Source: Rhynchonema sp. JSB1_4
Lineage: Eukaryota > Nematoda > Chromadorea > Monhysterida > Xyalidae
Direction: 5' to 3'
DNA length: 64,000 bases
Assembly: GCA_030248065.1 (NCBI GenBank)
Contig: JASAMV010002753.1
Coordinates: 37,811-101,810 of the forward strand
The notes beneath the pieces are model-generated. The model had not been told where the DNA came from, made no database searches, and was given only the letters and a program-made list of their open reading frames with translations. Of this stretch, positions 12,601-30,746 are shown one piece after another. Position numbers and translations under genes: made by a program. The first letter of the stretch is position 1. The number at the start of each line of letters is the position of its first letter.

Positions 12601-13794
12601 AATCAATGGTCATGGAAAAAGCAACAAACCTAAAGGGGCATTCCTCTCCGCGCTTACACTCCCCTTTCACCCAAAACGAGCATATGTGCGGTCGATTCCG
12701 TTTGTAATACGGCGTGGTGCGTGCCAATTTTCGCAGCAGCTCATTCGGTCCCTGATCCGGCAGTTTGCCCAACGCGCCGCCAGGTGTCGTCCCGTCCGTT
12801 TGGGCCAGCTTAATGAAAATCACGTATTTTAAGTTGTCGATGTTTTATGCAATGCACTCTTTTATAGTGACGTGGTCCTGATATTGTAAATATTTTTTTA
12901 GGACAGGACGTAGACAGGACTCCAAATTAATTTTTTCAATAATTTGCTAAATACAACAGTTACACGATGCTCTCGCATCCCTATTTATGCAGAAAATGAG
13001 GTTTTGATTATGTCACTAGTCACTATAAAGAGAGCTGACTGTAGAATTCATTGATGAGCTTTTGGTTAAATTTTTCAATGAAAAGTTGCGATTTTCTCGA
13101 AAGAGGACTCACATCTCGTTCAGCGTTCTGCACATAAAAGTCCCGATTGGAGCCGTGTTTCGGCAGTTCATCCTTGAGCTGCAGGACCGAATCACGCACT
13201 TGTACTGGCAGACCTGCATGGAAAAGAGAATTTTAACAAAAAAATTAAACAAAATTCTTCGTCAAGAAAAATAACTTACCGTATTCGAGATCAAATAGAC
13301 ACGTCTGACAAATATTCTTCAACTTTGAGCACGTTTGACACACTTCGGTCTTCTTGTAGCGCATGCCGCGGCCGGGACACCAACGGAACACGGTCATTGG
13401 ACGCTCGCAGATGTGACATTCCTGGCCGTACGTCTCTTTTTGCTGGAATGAAAATTTAATCACACCGAATCTAAATGCACCGATGGGGAGTTCTTGCCAA
13501 AATTCGAAGGCAAGCACTTTTGTGCGGTGGACCGCATCGAGCGACTCCGCACTCATTTTGACCAATGCAAAAAACACACGAAAATGTTCTGCTGGAAGAA
13601 CACAAAGGACAATAGCCTGGCTCACAACACAATAACTCCGGCAGTGCGTAAAAATTATCCAAAACAAAAAAAACACTTTAACAAACCATGCGCATGTACG
13701 GATTGTCACCAAGACAAGTCTGACACAAGATCGGGAAATCGGCGTCCTCCCAGGTTTTCCGATTGTACGTGTACGACGACTTGGATAGAGACAT
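9666..13794 (-). CDS. RBM22: Pre-mRNA-splicing factor RBM22
   Basis: Ten exons close in phase: 13794-13687, 13442-13280, 13213-13113, 12808-12630, 12442-12334, 12234-12137, 12056-11920, 10264-10172, 10025-9846 and 9766-9666, giving 422 residues (family about 420). The N terminus has [18 protein letters not shown] and the Cys-rich Torus-type zinc module ([21 protein letters not shown]). A CCCH finger uses C167, C175, C181 and H185. An RRM follows at about 227-300 (TTLYIGSLG as RNP2-like, GCAFVQFTT as RNP1), then a Pro-rich tail ending [15 protein letters not shown]. The family (yeast Ecm2/Slt11, human RBM22) acts in the nucleus in the activated spliceosome, contacting U6 snRNA and intron RNA. 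The start is the ATG at 13794, where family similarity begins. Intron 7 (10265-11919) carries a Helitron and a minisatellite. Confidence 0.96.
10548..10654 (+). mobile_element. Short Helitron-like element, copy 1
   Basis: Starts TCTATACTACTAAAACAGGA and ends with a GC-rich hairpin (ACGGGTCCCGT) directly followed by CTAG. It is inserted between A and T with no target duplication. 5' TC, 3' hairpin plus CTRR and A/T insertion are the Helitron hallmarks. A 174-bp relative lies at 45745-45918. Non-coding; in RBM22 intron 7. Confidence 0.7.
10860..10980. repeat. AAAACCCCG simple tandem repeat
   Basis: About 120 bases of irregular units such as CCCCGAAAAA and ACCCGAAAA in RBM22 intron 7. ORFs read across it are low-complexity shadows. 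Confidence 0.85.
11094..11420. repeat. Minisatellite, period about 88 bp, with GCCTAA runs
   Basis: Three and a half tandem units, each beginning CTTCCTGGCTGGCAGCCTAA and continuing through a TTTGTGGA segment to GGACAGGT. Each unit has two or three GCCTAA hexamers, the complement of the nematode telomere unit TTAGGC. It lies in RBM22 intron 7. Confidence 0.9.
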
Positions 13795-14362
13795 CTTTGT
13801 AATTTGTTCCTGCAACGCTGAAAATCCGGTTGTTTTTAACACCATTGCGAAATGCAAAAATACGATCAAGCAAGATAAAAATAGGCGGCGGATTTCGTAA
13901 ACCGCTGAGTGTCAATAAAATGAACTCCCAAGAATGAATCCAACTTTTATTCAAATTCAACTACAGCGCAACGATAACATCAACGACGGGCACAGACACA
14001 ACAACAAATAAATTCGTGTGAAAACTTTTTTTGAAGAAAATTCGCAATGATGTAACAACAAAGTCACTTGAAATAGCAGTCACCCGAAAAAGTATCCATT
14101 TACTAGGCTAATATTACACGAAAACAATCCCACTACGAAACTGACACGCATACATTAGATATTGATATCAATGACACTTTTTTTGAATTTTATAACAATA
14201 ATAGGCCAGATTTTGAAAACCGCATATATTTATGTCCAAACATTTTGTCGTTTGCCTTTCAGATGACTATAGCACTAGATTTACGTGACCGTCTGAAAAA
14301 CAAGAAAAAATAAAATTTATTAGCCAAAAGTTATACCAAACACAAAAATGACAAATATGAAC
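13795..14362. other. RBM22 upstream region and RPL12 3' flank
   Basis: AT-rich spacer upstream of RBM22 and downstream of RPL12, both on the reverse strand. No exon or repeat was recognised. Confidence 0.5.
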
Positions 14363-17300
14363 CTATTCCTCGGGAATTTGAATCGCTCCATCCTTAATTT
14401 TGTCGACAATATCGTGCGGATGTTCTCCATCGACCGTGCAGCCAACCGATTGGCACGTACCCAAAATCTCCTTGACAGTGCCTGAACGAAATTGGTTTTT
14501 CTGTTGTAATAATGCGAAAAAGACGACATAACCACCACACATGGTTCCATTGGTTGGGAAATGCCGGAACCCCGAGTGGCACCACATGGTCCGAAACTAT
14601 GGGCCTGTAAGGACAATGTGGGAAGGGGCGATGGTCCTTCTGAGCGGCTGGCCACCGCGGAAAAAGATGCACTACGGACACAAAGATCGACAATCTAACA
14701 GACTACTTTCGGATTTCTTTATGTCACAGTATTCCTCACCGTCCGGTATTGCACCGTTGTACATTGTTGTGGCTCTGCCTGCGTACATTTAGTTTCTGAT
14801 TGCATGTTGTCTGTGTCTGTCTGTCCGTGATTTCGTCCACCTTCTCGCCTTTTCCTGTCCTGTTTTTGCACTTATTTTTCATTCCCGTAACTTTCAACCC
14901 TGTTTTGATTTATAATTTATACTTGTATTTATTTTCAGGTCCGTAAACTCCACACCCGGTTTTGTAATCATGCTTCTTCCACTTAACGCTCTTATCCATG
15001 TATTACTGAGTTGGTGCCGACGCAATAAACTAACTAACATAACCACCAAATGTAAACAAAAATTATTGTGAATTGCAACGAACCTTTCAGATGTTTAGCC
15101 ATCGAGCGCGGGCGCATGATACGAGCGATCTTGATAATCGTATCCATCGACAGATTGCCGTTGTGTTTCACTGAAAACATTTTTTGTGATTCCTTTGGTT
15201 TCGGTGAATCTTTATCCCGGCCAAACAACCTGCAGGTTAATGCCAAACTCAATAGGATATTGCGAAAAAATTTGCGTTGCTTGGTTAGTAAAATCGAGCT
15301 TTCTAGATGTTATGTTATTATCACAAAAATATAAGAAAATTTAATACTATTTCAGTTGCAGAGCGCAATATGGAAATGTCACCATTTGTTCGTTTATCCG
15401 GACAGCGAGTCTCCTTGAAAAATCATGCAATACGCGCGTCTGTCCGGCCAATTGATTGTTTGGTTAATGTTTCATTGTCTGTGTCGCAAATAATTTACAC
15501 ACAACCAACTGCACGGTCGGCAAAACTGCAGCTTTTGGTGAACATATTAGTATGACAACAAAGAGCTACAGGCTATGCTCCGTCATGTTGTGGGGATGGT
15601 TGCACCCGACCCCTAAATGCGTGTTAGGCAACGCACAGAGAGGGCGGATGCGACAGATACCTGGCAAAAGCAAGAGTTTGTTCGAACAGGGCATGCTCAA
15701 AAAGCATTGTTTGCTTTTTAGTTCGATGATCTTACTGTTGATCAAACCATGAAAAACGAACCATGTTTGACTTTTTTGCGATCGCGCGGCGGCTCCTTCA
15801 ATTCCTTGATGATCAGGCTAGCGGCCGACGGCACCACTTCGATTTGTGCCTGTCGATTTTGGATCGTTAAGCGACAAGTCACTTTTAGTCCTTTCCATTC
15901 GCCTGTCGCCTTGGCAATGTCGTCGCCGATTTTCTTGGGCGACTGAAATCAACAGAAATGCAGTTTGTCTTTTTGCAATCCCAGTTCATTTTCCACAATT
16001 CTCCAAATTTAGTTCGAGAAGTCTAGGTAAGCGTCAGAGAATCGCATGCTAACAGTCACGGTACTCTCAGTGGCCTGGACACCGTATTTGATCACGTATT
16101 CATCATTCGCTTGGGTTCGGGCAAACGATTGTTACCAATGATTAGAATGTCGACAAAAAAGTTGAACTTCAAAGTCCACCGTGAGCTTTCAACTTACCAA
16201 TCCTAAAGGACCGACTTTTGGAGCTAAGGATGACGTTGCGCCAACTTCACCACCAACACAGCGGAGGTACACTGAATATTGAGAAGGCACGTTTGTATCT
16301 GATATCAGGTGCGGCCAGTGCTGTGGCTACTTCTGAGGGGGAGATACTGTACCTTGCGGCCAGTGTAGTTCCTGGTCCGGAGGAGGAACGGGCGGTACCC
16401 AGGGTGGGGGTCCCCCCAAATTCATTTATCTATCGTCAACACTTTTTGACTTCATCTATCTATCGTCAACACTTTTGGGCTAATCTATCTATCGTCAACA
16501 AATTTTGGGAACAATCTATCTATCGTCAACACATTTCGAACCCAAAATTGACATTTTTGACTAAAAATGGCTCATAATCGGTATTTTCACCACAAATAGG
16601 CAAAAAATCGCGCGCTACGCGCGAATTTAGTACATCTAAGTACATTTTCATTAATATTTAGAGGGGGGAGAAAATTTTTTAGGTCGAAATTTTGATGAAA
16701 ATGTACTCTATAACGCTAATTTCGCGCGTAGCGCGCGATTTTTCGCCTATTTATAAAAATACCGATTTTATACCAGTTTGAGCCAAAAATAGGAACTTAC
16801 TGTACCAGCCGCCGGGCGGCGACCTACCTACTGTATTGGTCGCACAATGACTTTATAAGAATTGGTCAAATTTTTTTCCTGAATCGTAAAGAGGGAAAGT
16901 GACGGGGCAATGACGTTGCGTTGCGTGATCGCACACAAAGCATGTAGTAAAGAGAATGTTTCAGACCTGCGGCAACGTGGTTGATCTGCTAGATTATTTT
17001 CAGCTGAAAATGTTTTGTGAGAATCACAAATATCACAGTGGTTAAGAGTGACTGAACGTGAAAATCAGGATTGATTTGATGAATTCTTATATAGTCATTG
17101 TGCGACCAATACCAGGATGGAGCGTCAACCTACCTACCTACTGTACCTTGGGGGGCCCCCCAGAGTTCGGCAGGAAACAAAAGGAAAAATTTTTTTCGTT
17201 TTTCCGAGGAAAAAAATGGTACCCAAAGAAAAGGAAAAAACATAGGAAAAAATGAAGCAATAGGAAAAAACGTTATTTTTAGGAAAAAAACGAAAAATCG

Positions 17301-20300
17301 AAAGAAAAAAAACGTCTGTCCAGCAAAAAAATGAAATTTCCGAAAATGGTGAAATTGATTACGATTGAGAGTTGAGTAGTTCGTTTTCCATTCCATTTCA
17401 TTTGTCATCAGTGTCTTTTTCTTGTGTGTGACGTTTTGTTTCTTTTGTGTTGGGCCGATATCTTGCTGCAAGTGCATTAAAAACGACAAAATTTTATGTT
17501 TGGAGCTCAGCCAAACATAAAATTTTATCGTTTACTTCAGTCTGGAGAACATAAATAAGGTGAATTGACGAGGTCATGTCATTGTCCTCAGAAACAGTTG
17601 TTTCCTATCTCGTTGTATGATTATTCATGAATTTCATTGTTTCATCTCGGGATTGGGATTTTGGCATTGGCAGGCGGCTGTGCGACGACGAAAAACAGGG
17701 TCTACCCGTGTGTCATGCAAATAAATGCTGTTTTACAGACAAAAATAGCTTTTTTTCATCTCAAATTGGCTGTTTTTTTTTCATTATGGAAAGAAAAAAA
17801 TAGCAAAAAAATGGTTTGAGAAAAGGAAAAAAATTGTTTTTTCCTTTTGTTTTCCTTTTTTTTCCTATTAGGAAAAAAATGAGCAAAAAAAATTTTTTTC
17901 CGAACTCTGGACCCCCCACCCCTGCTACACCATTGCCCATCTGGAGGGAAGGGGGAGGACCCAAATTTGGAGAAAAGTCATTTTTAAGGTCGAAAATTTG
18001 ACCCATTTTTGCCCCTTTTTGGAAAAAATACTCTCAATAAAAGGAGTACCGTAAAAACCTAAATACAGCCCCCCCCCCCCGGAATAGAGCCCCCCAAAAA
18101 GGGGTCAGTGACTCAGTGAGTTAATAGAGCCCCCCTTCTATTTAGGTTTTTACGGTATTTTCGCGATTTTTGACCTTTGAAAAGAAAACCTCAAATGTTC
18201 CTCTCTTGAGAACTGAGTCCCGAGTATCGAAGGAGTGCCCCCCAGCTATATCACTGGGCAGTGTAGTACTTGGTCAGGGTGTTGACGATAGATTGGGACC
18301 CGAAATGTGTTGACGATAGATAGATGACCCAAGTCCGAAATCTGGGGGGGTCGACCCAAACTTGTTGACGATAGATAGATGGTGGGGGGGGGGGGTCGCC
18401 AAAAATCAAGGTATAGTATAGTGCACTAAGAGGTAATAATGTGTAAATATTAATGAAAATGTACTTAGATGTACTAAATCCGCGCGTAGCGCGCGATTTT
18501 TTGCCTATTTGGGACAAAAAATACCGATTTTAAGCCTATTTTGAGGCAAAAATACCCATTTTGGGGTCCAAATGTGTTGACGATAGATAGATTGTTCCCA
18601 GAATTTGTTGACGATAGATAGATTTGCCTATAAGTGTTGACGATAGATAGCTGAAATCAAAAAGTGTTGACGATAGATAGATGAATTTGGGGGGAATCCC
18701 CCCCCACCCAGTGTAGTTCCTGGGGGGAGGGGGGGATCCCCCTAAGGCAGTGTAGTTCCTGGTCCGGAGGGGGAGATAGCGGACCCTCCGTTTTTTTCGG
18801 AGGGGGAGATAGTGTACCCCCGAGGGGGGGAAGGGGGGGGGAAGACCCAAATTCGGGAAAAAGTCACTTTTTTGGGAGAAAATTTGACCTATTTTTACCC
18901 CTTTTTGGAAAAAATTCTTCATAAAAAGGGTATTTTGGCGACTTTTGAAAACATTGACCCAAAAATCACACATTTTAGGCCTAAAAATGCCCATTTTAGG
19001 CCTAAAAATGCCTATTTTAGGCAAAAATTGGGGGAGATAGTGTACCCGGAGGGGGAGATAGGGGCAGTGTAGTTCCTGGGGGGGAGCAGTGTAGTTCCTG
19101 GGGGGGGGAGGGGGGTCCCCCCCTAAGGTACACTAACCGCCGCGACCAAGGTACACTAGTACACTAACCGCCGCGTCAGGTACACTAACCGCCTCAATTT
19201 TTGCCTAAAATAGGCAATTTTAGGCCTAAAATGGGCATTTTTAGGCCTAAAATGGGTGATTTTTAGGTCGATGTTGTCAAAAGTCGCCAAAATACCCTTT
19301 TTATGGAGAATTTTTTCCAAAAAGGGCCAAAAATCGGTCAAATTTTCTACCTCAAAAAGTGACTTTTTCCTGAATTTGGGTCTTCCCCCCCCTTCCCCCC
19401 CCCAGGGGCAGGGAGGTACACTAACCGCCGCACGGAAAAAAGGGGTAGGTACACTAACCGCCGCGCCGGACCAGGAACTACACTGGGGGGGAGGGGGGGA
19501 CCCCCCCCTCGGGTACGTCTGTTCCCCCTCCGAGGTACGCCTGCCCCACTGTTCCCCCTCCGGGTACGTCTGCTCCCCCAATTTTTTCCTAAAATGGGCA
19601 AATTTAGGCCTAAAATAGGCATTTTTAGGCCAAAAATAGGTAAACTTTAAGTGAAACCTCCAAAAAACGCCAAAATACCCTTTTTATAGGGGATTTTTCG
19701 CAAAAGAAGGCAAAAATAGTCCAATTTTTCGACCTCAAAAAATGACTTTTTTCCGCCCCCCCCCCAATTGGGACTTCCCCCCCCCCCCGGTAGGTACGTC
19801 TGTTCCCCCTCCGAAAATAGTGGAGGGTACGTCTGTTCCCCCTCCGGACCAGGAACTACACTGGATAGGGGGATAGTGTACCACCTGAGGGGGAGATAGC
19901 GTACCCGAGGGGGGGACCCCCCTGCCCCCCCCAGGAACTACACTGCCCTAAGGTACACTAATTTCCCCGACCAAGGTACACTGGTACACTAATTTCCCCT
20001 CCGGGTACACTAATTTCCCCAATTTTTGCCTAAAATGGGCATTTTTAGGCCTAAAATGTGTGATTTTTAGGTCAATGTTCTCAAAAGTCGCCAAAATACC
20101 CTTTTTCTGAAGAATTTTTTCTAAAAAGGGGTAAATATGTCAAATTTTCTACCTCAAAAAGTGACTTTTTCCTGATTGGGTCTTTTTGGGTCTTCCCCCC
20201 CTTCCCCCCACTAATTTCCCCTCCGAAAAAGTAGGGAGGTACACTAATTTCCCCGCCGGACCAGGAACTACACTGCCCCCACCCCAAGTACTACCCTGTC

Positions 20301-21211
20301 ACTGGGTGCGTTGGTGACAGACACCTGGCAAAACGCCGTAACGAAATTAAAGTCAAGTTGATGAGCGAGTCACCAAGACCAAACGAACAGAGGTCGCAAT
20401 CGGGCCGGGTTTGGCCGGCCCGGCCCGGCCCGAGCCCCCAAATCTCCGGCCCGGCCCGACCCGTACCCCCAAATCTCCGGCCCGGCCCGAACCCCCAAAT
20501 CTCCGGCCCGGCCCGGCCCGAATTTTTGGCTCAGATTTTAACCCAATTTTTGTCATAATTTTTGCGATTTTTGAATCTATTTTTTTGGTTGAAAATTCAT
20601 TGTTTTCCATGAAAAAGTCGCCAGATAGACAATACCAATGGTGTGGCTGGGGGTGGGGTCCCCCCTAGGTACAGTAGAAGATAGGTAAGGTAGATGACGC
20701 GCCATCCTGGCACAGTAGATAGGTCGCCGCCCCCCGGCTGGTACAGTAGGTTGCTATTTTTGGCTCAAAATGGTATAAAATCGATTATTTTTCACTCCAT
20801 ATAATAGAAAAATCGCGCGCTGCGCGCGAAATGAGGCCCCCCAAGCCCCAAGCTCGGCCGGTACAGTAGGTAGGTTGATTGCAGGTCTTTGTAGTGGTAC
20901 AGTAGGTTGATTGCACGCCTGGGTAGCCACACCACTGGACAATACTGATCACTTACTTGCTGAATCCGTCAGAAATTTTAGTATTTTTGACAAAAAAAAA
21001 CCCTACTTTTTCAGTAAAATAAGTCACTTCAGAAGCTTCGGGCCGGGGTGCCCGGCCCGGCCCGGCCCGACCCTCCAAATCTCCGGCCCGGCCCGGCCCG
21101 AGCAAAAAGCCCAAAATCGCGGCCCGGCCCGGCCCGAGGTCGGGCCGGCCCGATTGCGACCTCTGCAAACGAACCAATTTTGATTTCATTCGGGTCAAAT
21201 TTCGGCGGCAT
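14363..21211 (-). CDS. RPL12: 60S ribosomal protein L12 (uL11)
   Basis: Five exons close in phase: 21211-21175, 16271-16198, 15942-15762, 15170-15084 and 14481-14363. The product is 165 residues, the same length as human RPL12. It begins [17 protein letters not shown], continues through [19 protein letters not shown] and [14 protein letters not shown] to a C terminus with [16 protein letters not shown]. uL11 binds 28S rRNA at the base of the P stalk and helps form the GTPase-associated centre in the cytosol. Intron 1 is about 4.9 kb and almost entirely nested MITEs, whereas the coding sequence is intact. A hAT element ends nine bases inside the intron 1 donor side. The gene is divergent from RRM2. 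Confidence 0.97.
14760..15040 (+). mobile_element. Possible non-LTR or SINE-like 3' end
   Basis: In RPL12 intron 4 a non-repetitive stretch ends GACGCAATAAACTAACTAAC, a short tandem tail with a polyadenylation-like hexamer, as seen at the 3' ends of non-LTR elements. No reverse transcriptase and no second copy in the window support it, so this is a weak call. Confidence 0.25.
16835..17110. mobile_element. TA-flanked MITE, family M2, copy 1
   Basis: Termini TTGGTCGCACAATGACT and its inverted complement, with TA on both sides. It interrupts a hAT MITE whose sequence (CTACTG | TACCAGGATGG) reads on across the insertion, confirming the boundaries. A related, interrupted copy lies near 37096-37370. 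Non-coding. Confidence 0.8.
17161..17909. mobile_element. A/T-rich MITE with CAGAGTTCGG termini
   Basis: Begins CAGAGTTCGGCAGGAAAC and ends TTTTTTTCCGAACTCTG. The interior is rich in GGAAAAA / TTTTTCC. The 8-bp flanks GGGCCCCC and GACCCCCC match at six of eight. A hAT-like origin is likely from CAG...CTG ends, but the duplication is imperfect. Confidence 0.6.
19065..19863. mobile_element. hAT-type MITE D, nest level 4
   Basis: Same termini with perfect 8-bp duplication GATAGGGG (19057-19064 and 19864-19871). Contains the innermost copy. Confidence 0.85.
19087..19485. mobile_element. hAT-type MITE D, innermost uninterrupted copy
   Basis: A 399-bp complete element with CAGTGTAGTTCCTGG termini and 8-bp duplication GGGGGGAG on both sides, 22 bp inside the level 4 copy. 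It shows the uninterrupted size of a D element. Confidence 0.8.
20388..21165. mobile_element. hAT-type MITE F, copy 1
   Basis: Termini CAGAGGTCGCAATCGGGCC and its inverted complement, with perfect 8-bp duplication CAAACGAA on both sides. The ends are runs of GGCCCG. A family B MITE is inserted at 20636. Insertion is nine bases from RPL12 exon 1. Confidence 0.9.
20636..20937. mobile_element. hAT-type MITE B nested in F copy 1
   Basis: Termini CAATGGTGTGGCTGG and AGCCACACCACTG with perfect 8-bp duplication GACAATAC. Contains GGTACAGTAGGTAGGTTG units and the CGCGCGCTGCGCGCG core. Confidence 0.9.
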
Positions 21212-22126
21212 TTTCAACTATAAAGTGGTGCTCAGTTCTTCTTGGACAAACTACCGCTTCAGTCCGGTTCAGAGGCCCTGAAAAAAATCACAAGTAAAAG
21301 CTAAAAGATATACAATACAAATTAAAACAGAGATTAGGATAGGATCGGGCCGTGATTTTGGACTTTGGCTCGGGCCGGCCGGAGATTAGGATCGGGCCGG
21401 GATTTTGGACTTTTAAATCGGGCCGGAGTTTTGGTCAATCGAGCCAGGCCGGGCTGAGGTTTATCCGGCCCGATCCTAATCTCTGATGCAAAACGTGAAG
21501 TGAACGAAAAATAACGAAATGAGCACGACGAGATCAAACGAAAGAGAAAACGAAAAGTGGAACGAACAATCACTTCACCATTATTCCGCCTGACATACAA
21601 CCTGCAGATCATAAAAAGCCGGGAAGCTCAAGGGTTTACCGCAATGCACGCTGATTGGTCAAAGCGATTCGTTCGACGAGTTGATTCGTCAACTCCGCCT
21701 ACTTCTTGATAAGCGCGAACTCCTCGCCATTTCGCCGTCAGTCTTGCCAGAAAAAGGGGCAAAAACTTAATGCTTTGTTGGTAATTCCGCTCCGTCATGG
21801 ATGCGGTAATATCAATGCTGTGAGGTTTGTTTTCTCGAAACGAGATCCACCAATGATCCGTTTTTTCTGCAGTTTCATGTGCGTTTATGCAAGGCATTTG
21901 ATCATTGTTTGGGCGCCACAATTGTTCTCTTTTTTCCCAATCCCAACAGTTTTTTCAGGTGAAACCCGCGCTGTGATCTTTTCTTCCTTTATCCTTTCCC
22001 GATTGATTGACAGACAACGCTCGCTCGCCTTTGCAATCTCAATTCACAATCTCGCTAATAATCACTCATAAATACTTTCTATTATTCTATTCAAATCGTG
22101 TCGTCATTTCTTGCCCCGAATACATT
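21212..22126. promoter_or_regulatory. Divergent promoter region of RPL12 and RRM2
   Basis: About 0.9 kb separates the RPL12 ATG (reverse) from the proposed RRM2 ATG (forward), so both promoters must lie here. A decayed F-type MITE occupies 21328-21485. I saw no unambiguous TATA box. Confidence 0.6.
21328..21485. mobile_element. hAT-type MITE F, short old copy
   Basis: Starts CAGAGATTAGGATAGGATCG and ends CCGATCCTAATCTCTG. The 8-bp flanks AATTAAAA and ATGCAAAA match at five positions. GGGCCGG blocks fill the interior. It sits in the shared RPL12/RRM2 promoter region. Confidence 0.65.
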
Positions 22127-29909
<7,783 letters not shown>

Positions 29910-30746
29910 ATTTATCCATCGATTTTGCTGCGGCAGTGTTATTGATTGATGTATGTCTTGATTTCCTTGTTCTGGCATCGAGGACTTATTTTATTTACTC
30001 TTGTCTTTGTCATTTCATTGTTTCATCTTCTCGAGCTTTCGATGTTGCAATTTCCATTATGCTTTGTCGAATCGGTTACACAATTTTCGCTATTGTTGTT
30101 GATTGCATTTTAGCGAATCACTCACAAACGCCTGGTGCGGAATCTTGTTGCTTTCGGTTTTAAGCTTTGCTGTCATATTGTTTATTTGTACCAGTCTCAC
30201 CATCGAAGATTGTTGTTTCTGCTATCATAGCATGGTTATCTGAATACTTTCGGTTTTAACGTTTTCTTGTTATATTATTTTATTTGTATCCGTCTCCCCC
30301 TCGAAGATTGTTGTTTCTGCTATCATATCATGGTTATCTCAATATTTTTAGGCACCATTTTCTTGAATTTCTGGCACTTTTTGTTTGAACAGTGGTGCTC
30401 ACATACGTCATTTTCTCTCTTTAAATTTCCCGTGTTTCACTGCTGTTGCTACAGTCTGATTGTAAACACCGTGTCAGAAAATGCTGTGCACGATTCGCTT
30501 GTTCATTTGGATTCCGAGAACAGTAAAACATTTTCAATTAAATATCGTTCGACTTATCTTGAAAGATCAACCGTTTTCCACGGTGTTCCCCCAGTATTTT
30601 GTGTGGATTTCGTTTATTTTCCCGCCGCTGGCGTCAAGTCGCCTTTTTATTTCAGGATACTTTTGTGCTTTGTGGACTGAAGGTTTGCTTTGGGTTTAGA
30701 CCAGAACAAGTTTTGTTTCCTTCACCCGACGGTTTGTTGATGTAAA
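29910..30746. other. RRM2 3' flank and GTF2F1 promoter region
   Basis: T-rich spacer between two genes on the + strand. It contains an imperfect tandem duplication at about 30154-30345 and short spurious ORFs; no exon was recognised. Confidence 0.5.
30154..30345. repeat. Two-copy tandem duplication, unit about 97 bp
   Basis: TTCGGTTTTAA ... GAAGATTGTTGTTTCTGC ... CATGGTTATCT is repeated once with a few substitutions. Confidence 0.8.

Larger units (their letters stand above)
16316..18256. mobile_element. Composite hAT-MITE block in RPL12 intron 1 (boundaries partly resolved)
   Basis: Starts CAGTGCTGTGGCTAC and ends CCAGCTATATCACTG; the flanks GGTGCGGC and GGTGCGTT match at six of eight positions, so this may be one old insertion now filled with others. 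Inside are a D-type start at 16361, four CTATCTATCGTCAACA repeats, two CGCGCG palindrome cores, a TA-flanked MITE and an A/T-rich element. Confidence 0.5.
18748..19945. mobile_element. hAT-type MITE D, nest level 3
   Basis: Same CAGTGTAGTTCCTGG termini with perfect 8-bp duplication CCCTAAGG on both sides. It landed 39 bp inside the level 2 copy and contains the next copy at 19065. Confidence 0.85.
18709..20275. mobile_element. hAT-type MITE D, nest level 2
   Basis: Termini CAGTGTAGTTCCTGG / CCAGGAACTACACTG with perfect 8-bp duplication CCCCCACC on both sides. Contains the next copy at 18748. Confidence 0.85.
18259..20298. mobile_element. hAT-type MITE I, outer shell of a five-level nest
   Basis: Termini CAGTGTAGTACTTGG and CCAAGTACTACCCTG, with a perfect 8-bp duplication TCACTGGG at 18251-18258 and 20299-20306. 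Its own sequence carries repeated GTTGACGATAGATAG units and one CGCGCG palindrome. A D element is inserted at 18709. In RPL12 intron 1. Confidence 0.85.

Noticed and set aside
17130..17334. Lys- and Phe-rich ORFs on both strands
   Set aside because: Low-complexity GGAAAAA/TTTTTCC arms of a MITE.
16427..18690. CRISPR-like array of 16-bp repeats with short spacers
   Set aside because: Host is eukaryotic, repeats are inverted between the two ends of a MITE, spacer lengths are short and irregular, and no cas genes are present.
20358..21217. Several Gly/Pro/Ala/Arg-rich ORFs resembling collagen
   Set aside because: They read through GGCCCG repeats of the F MITE on either strand and lack splice-consistent structure.
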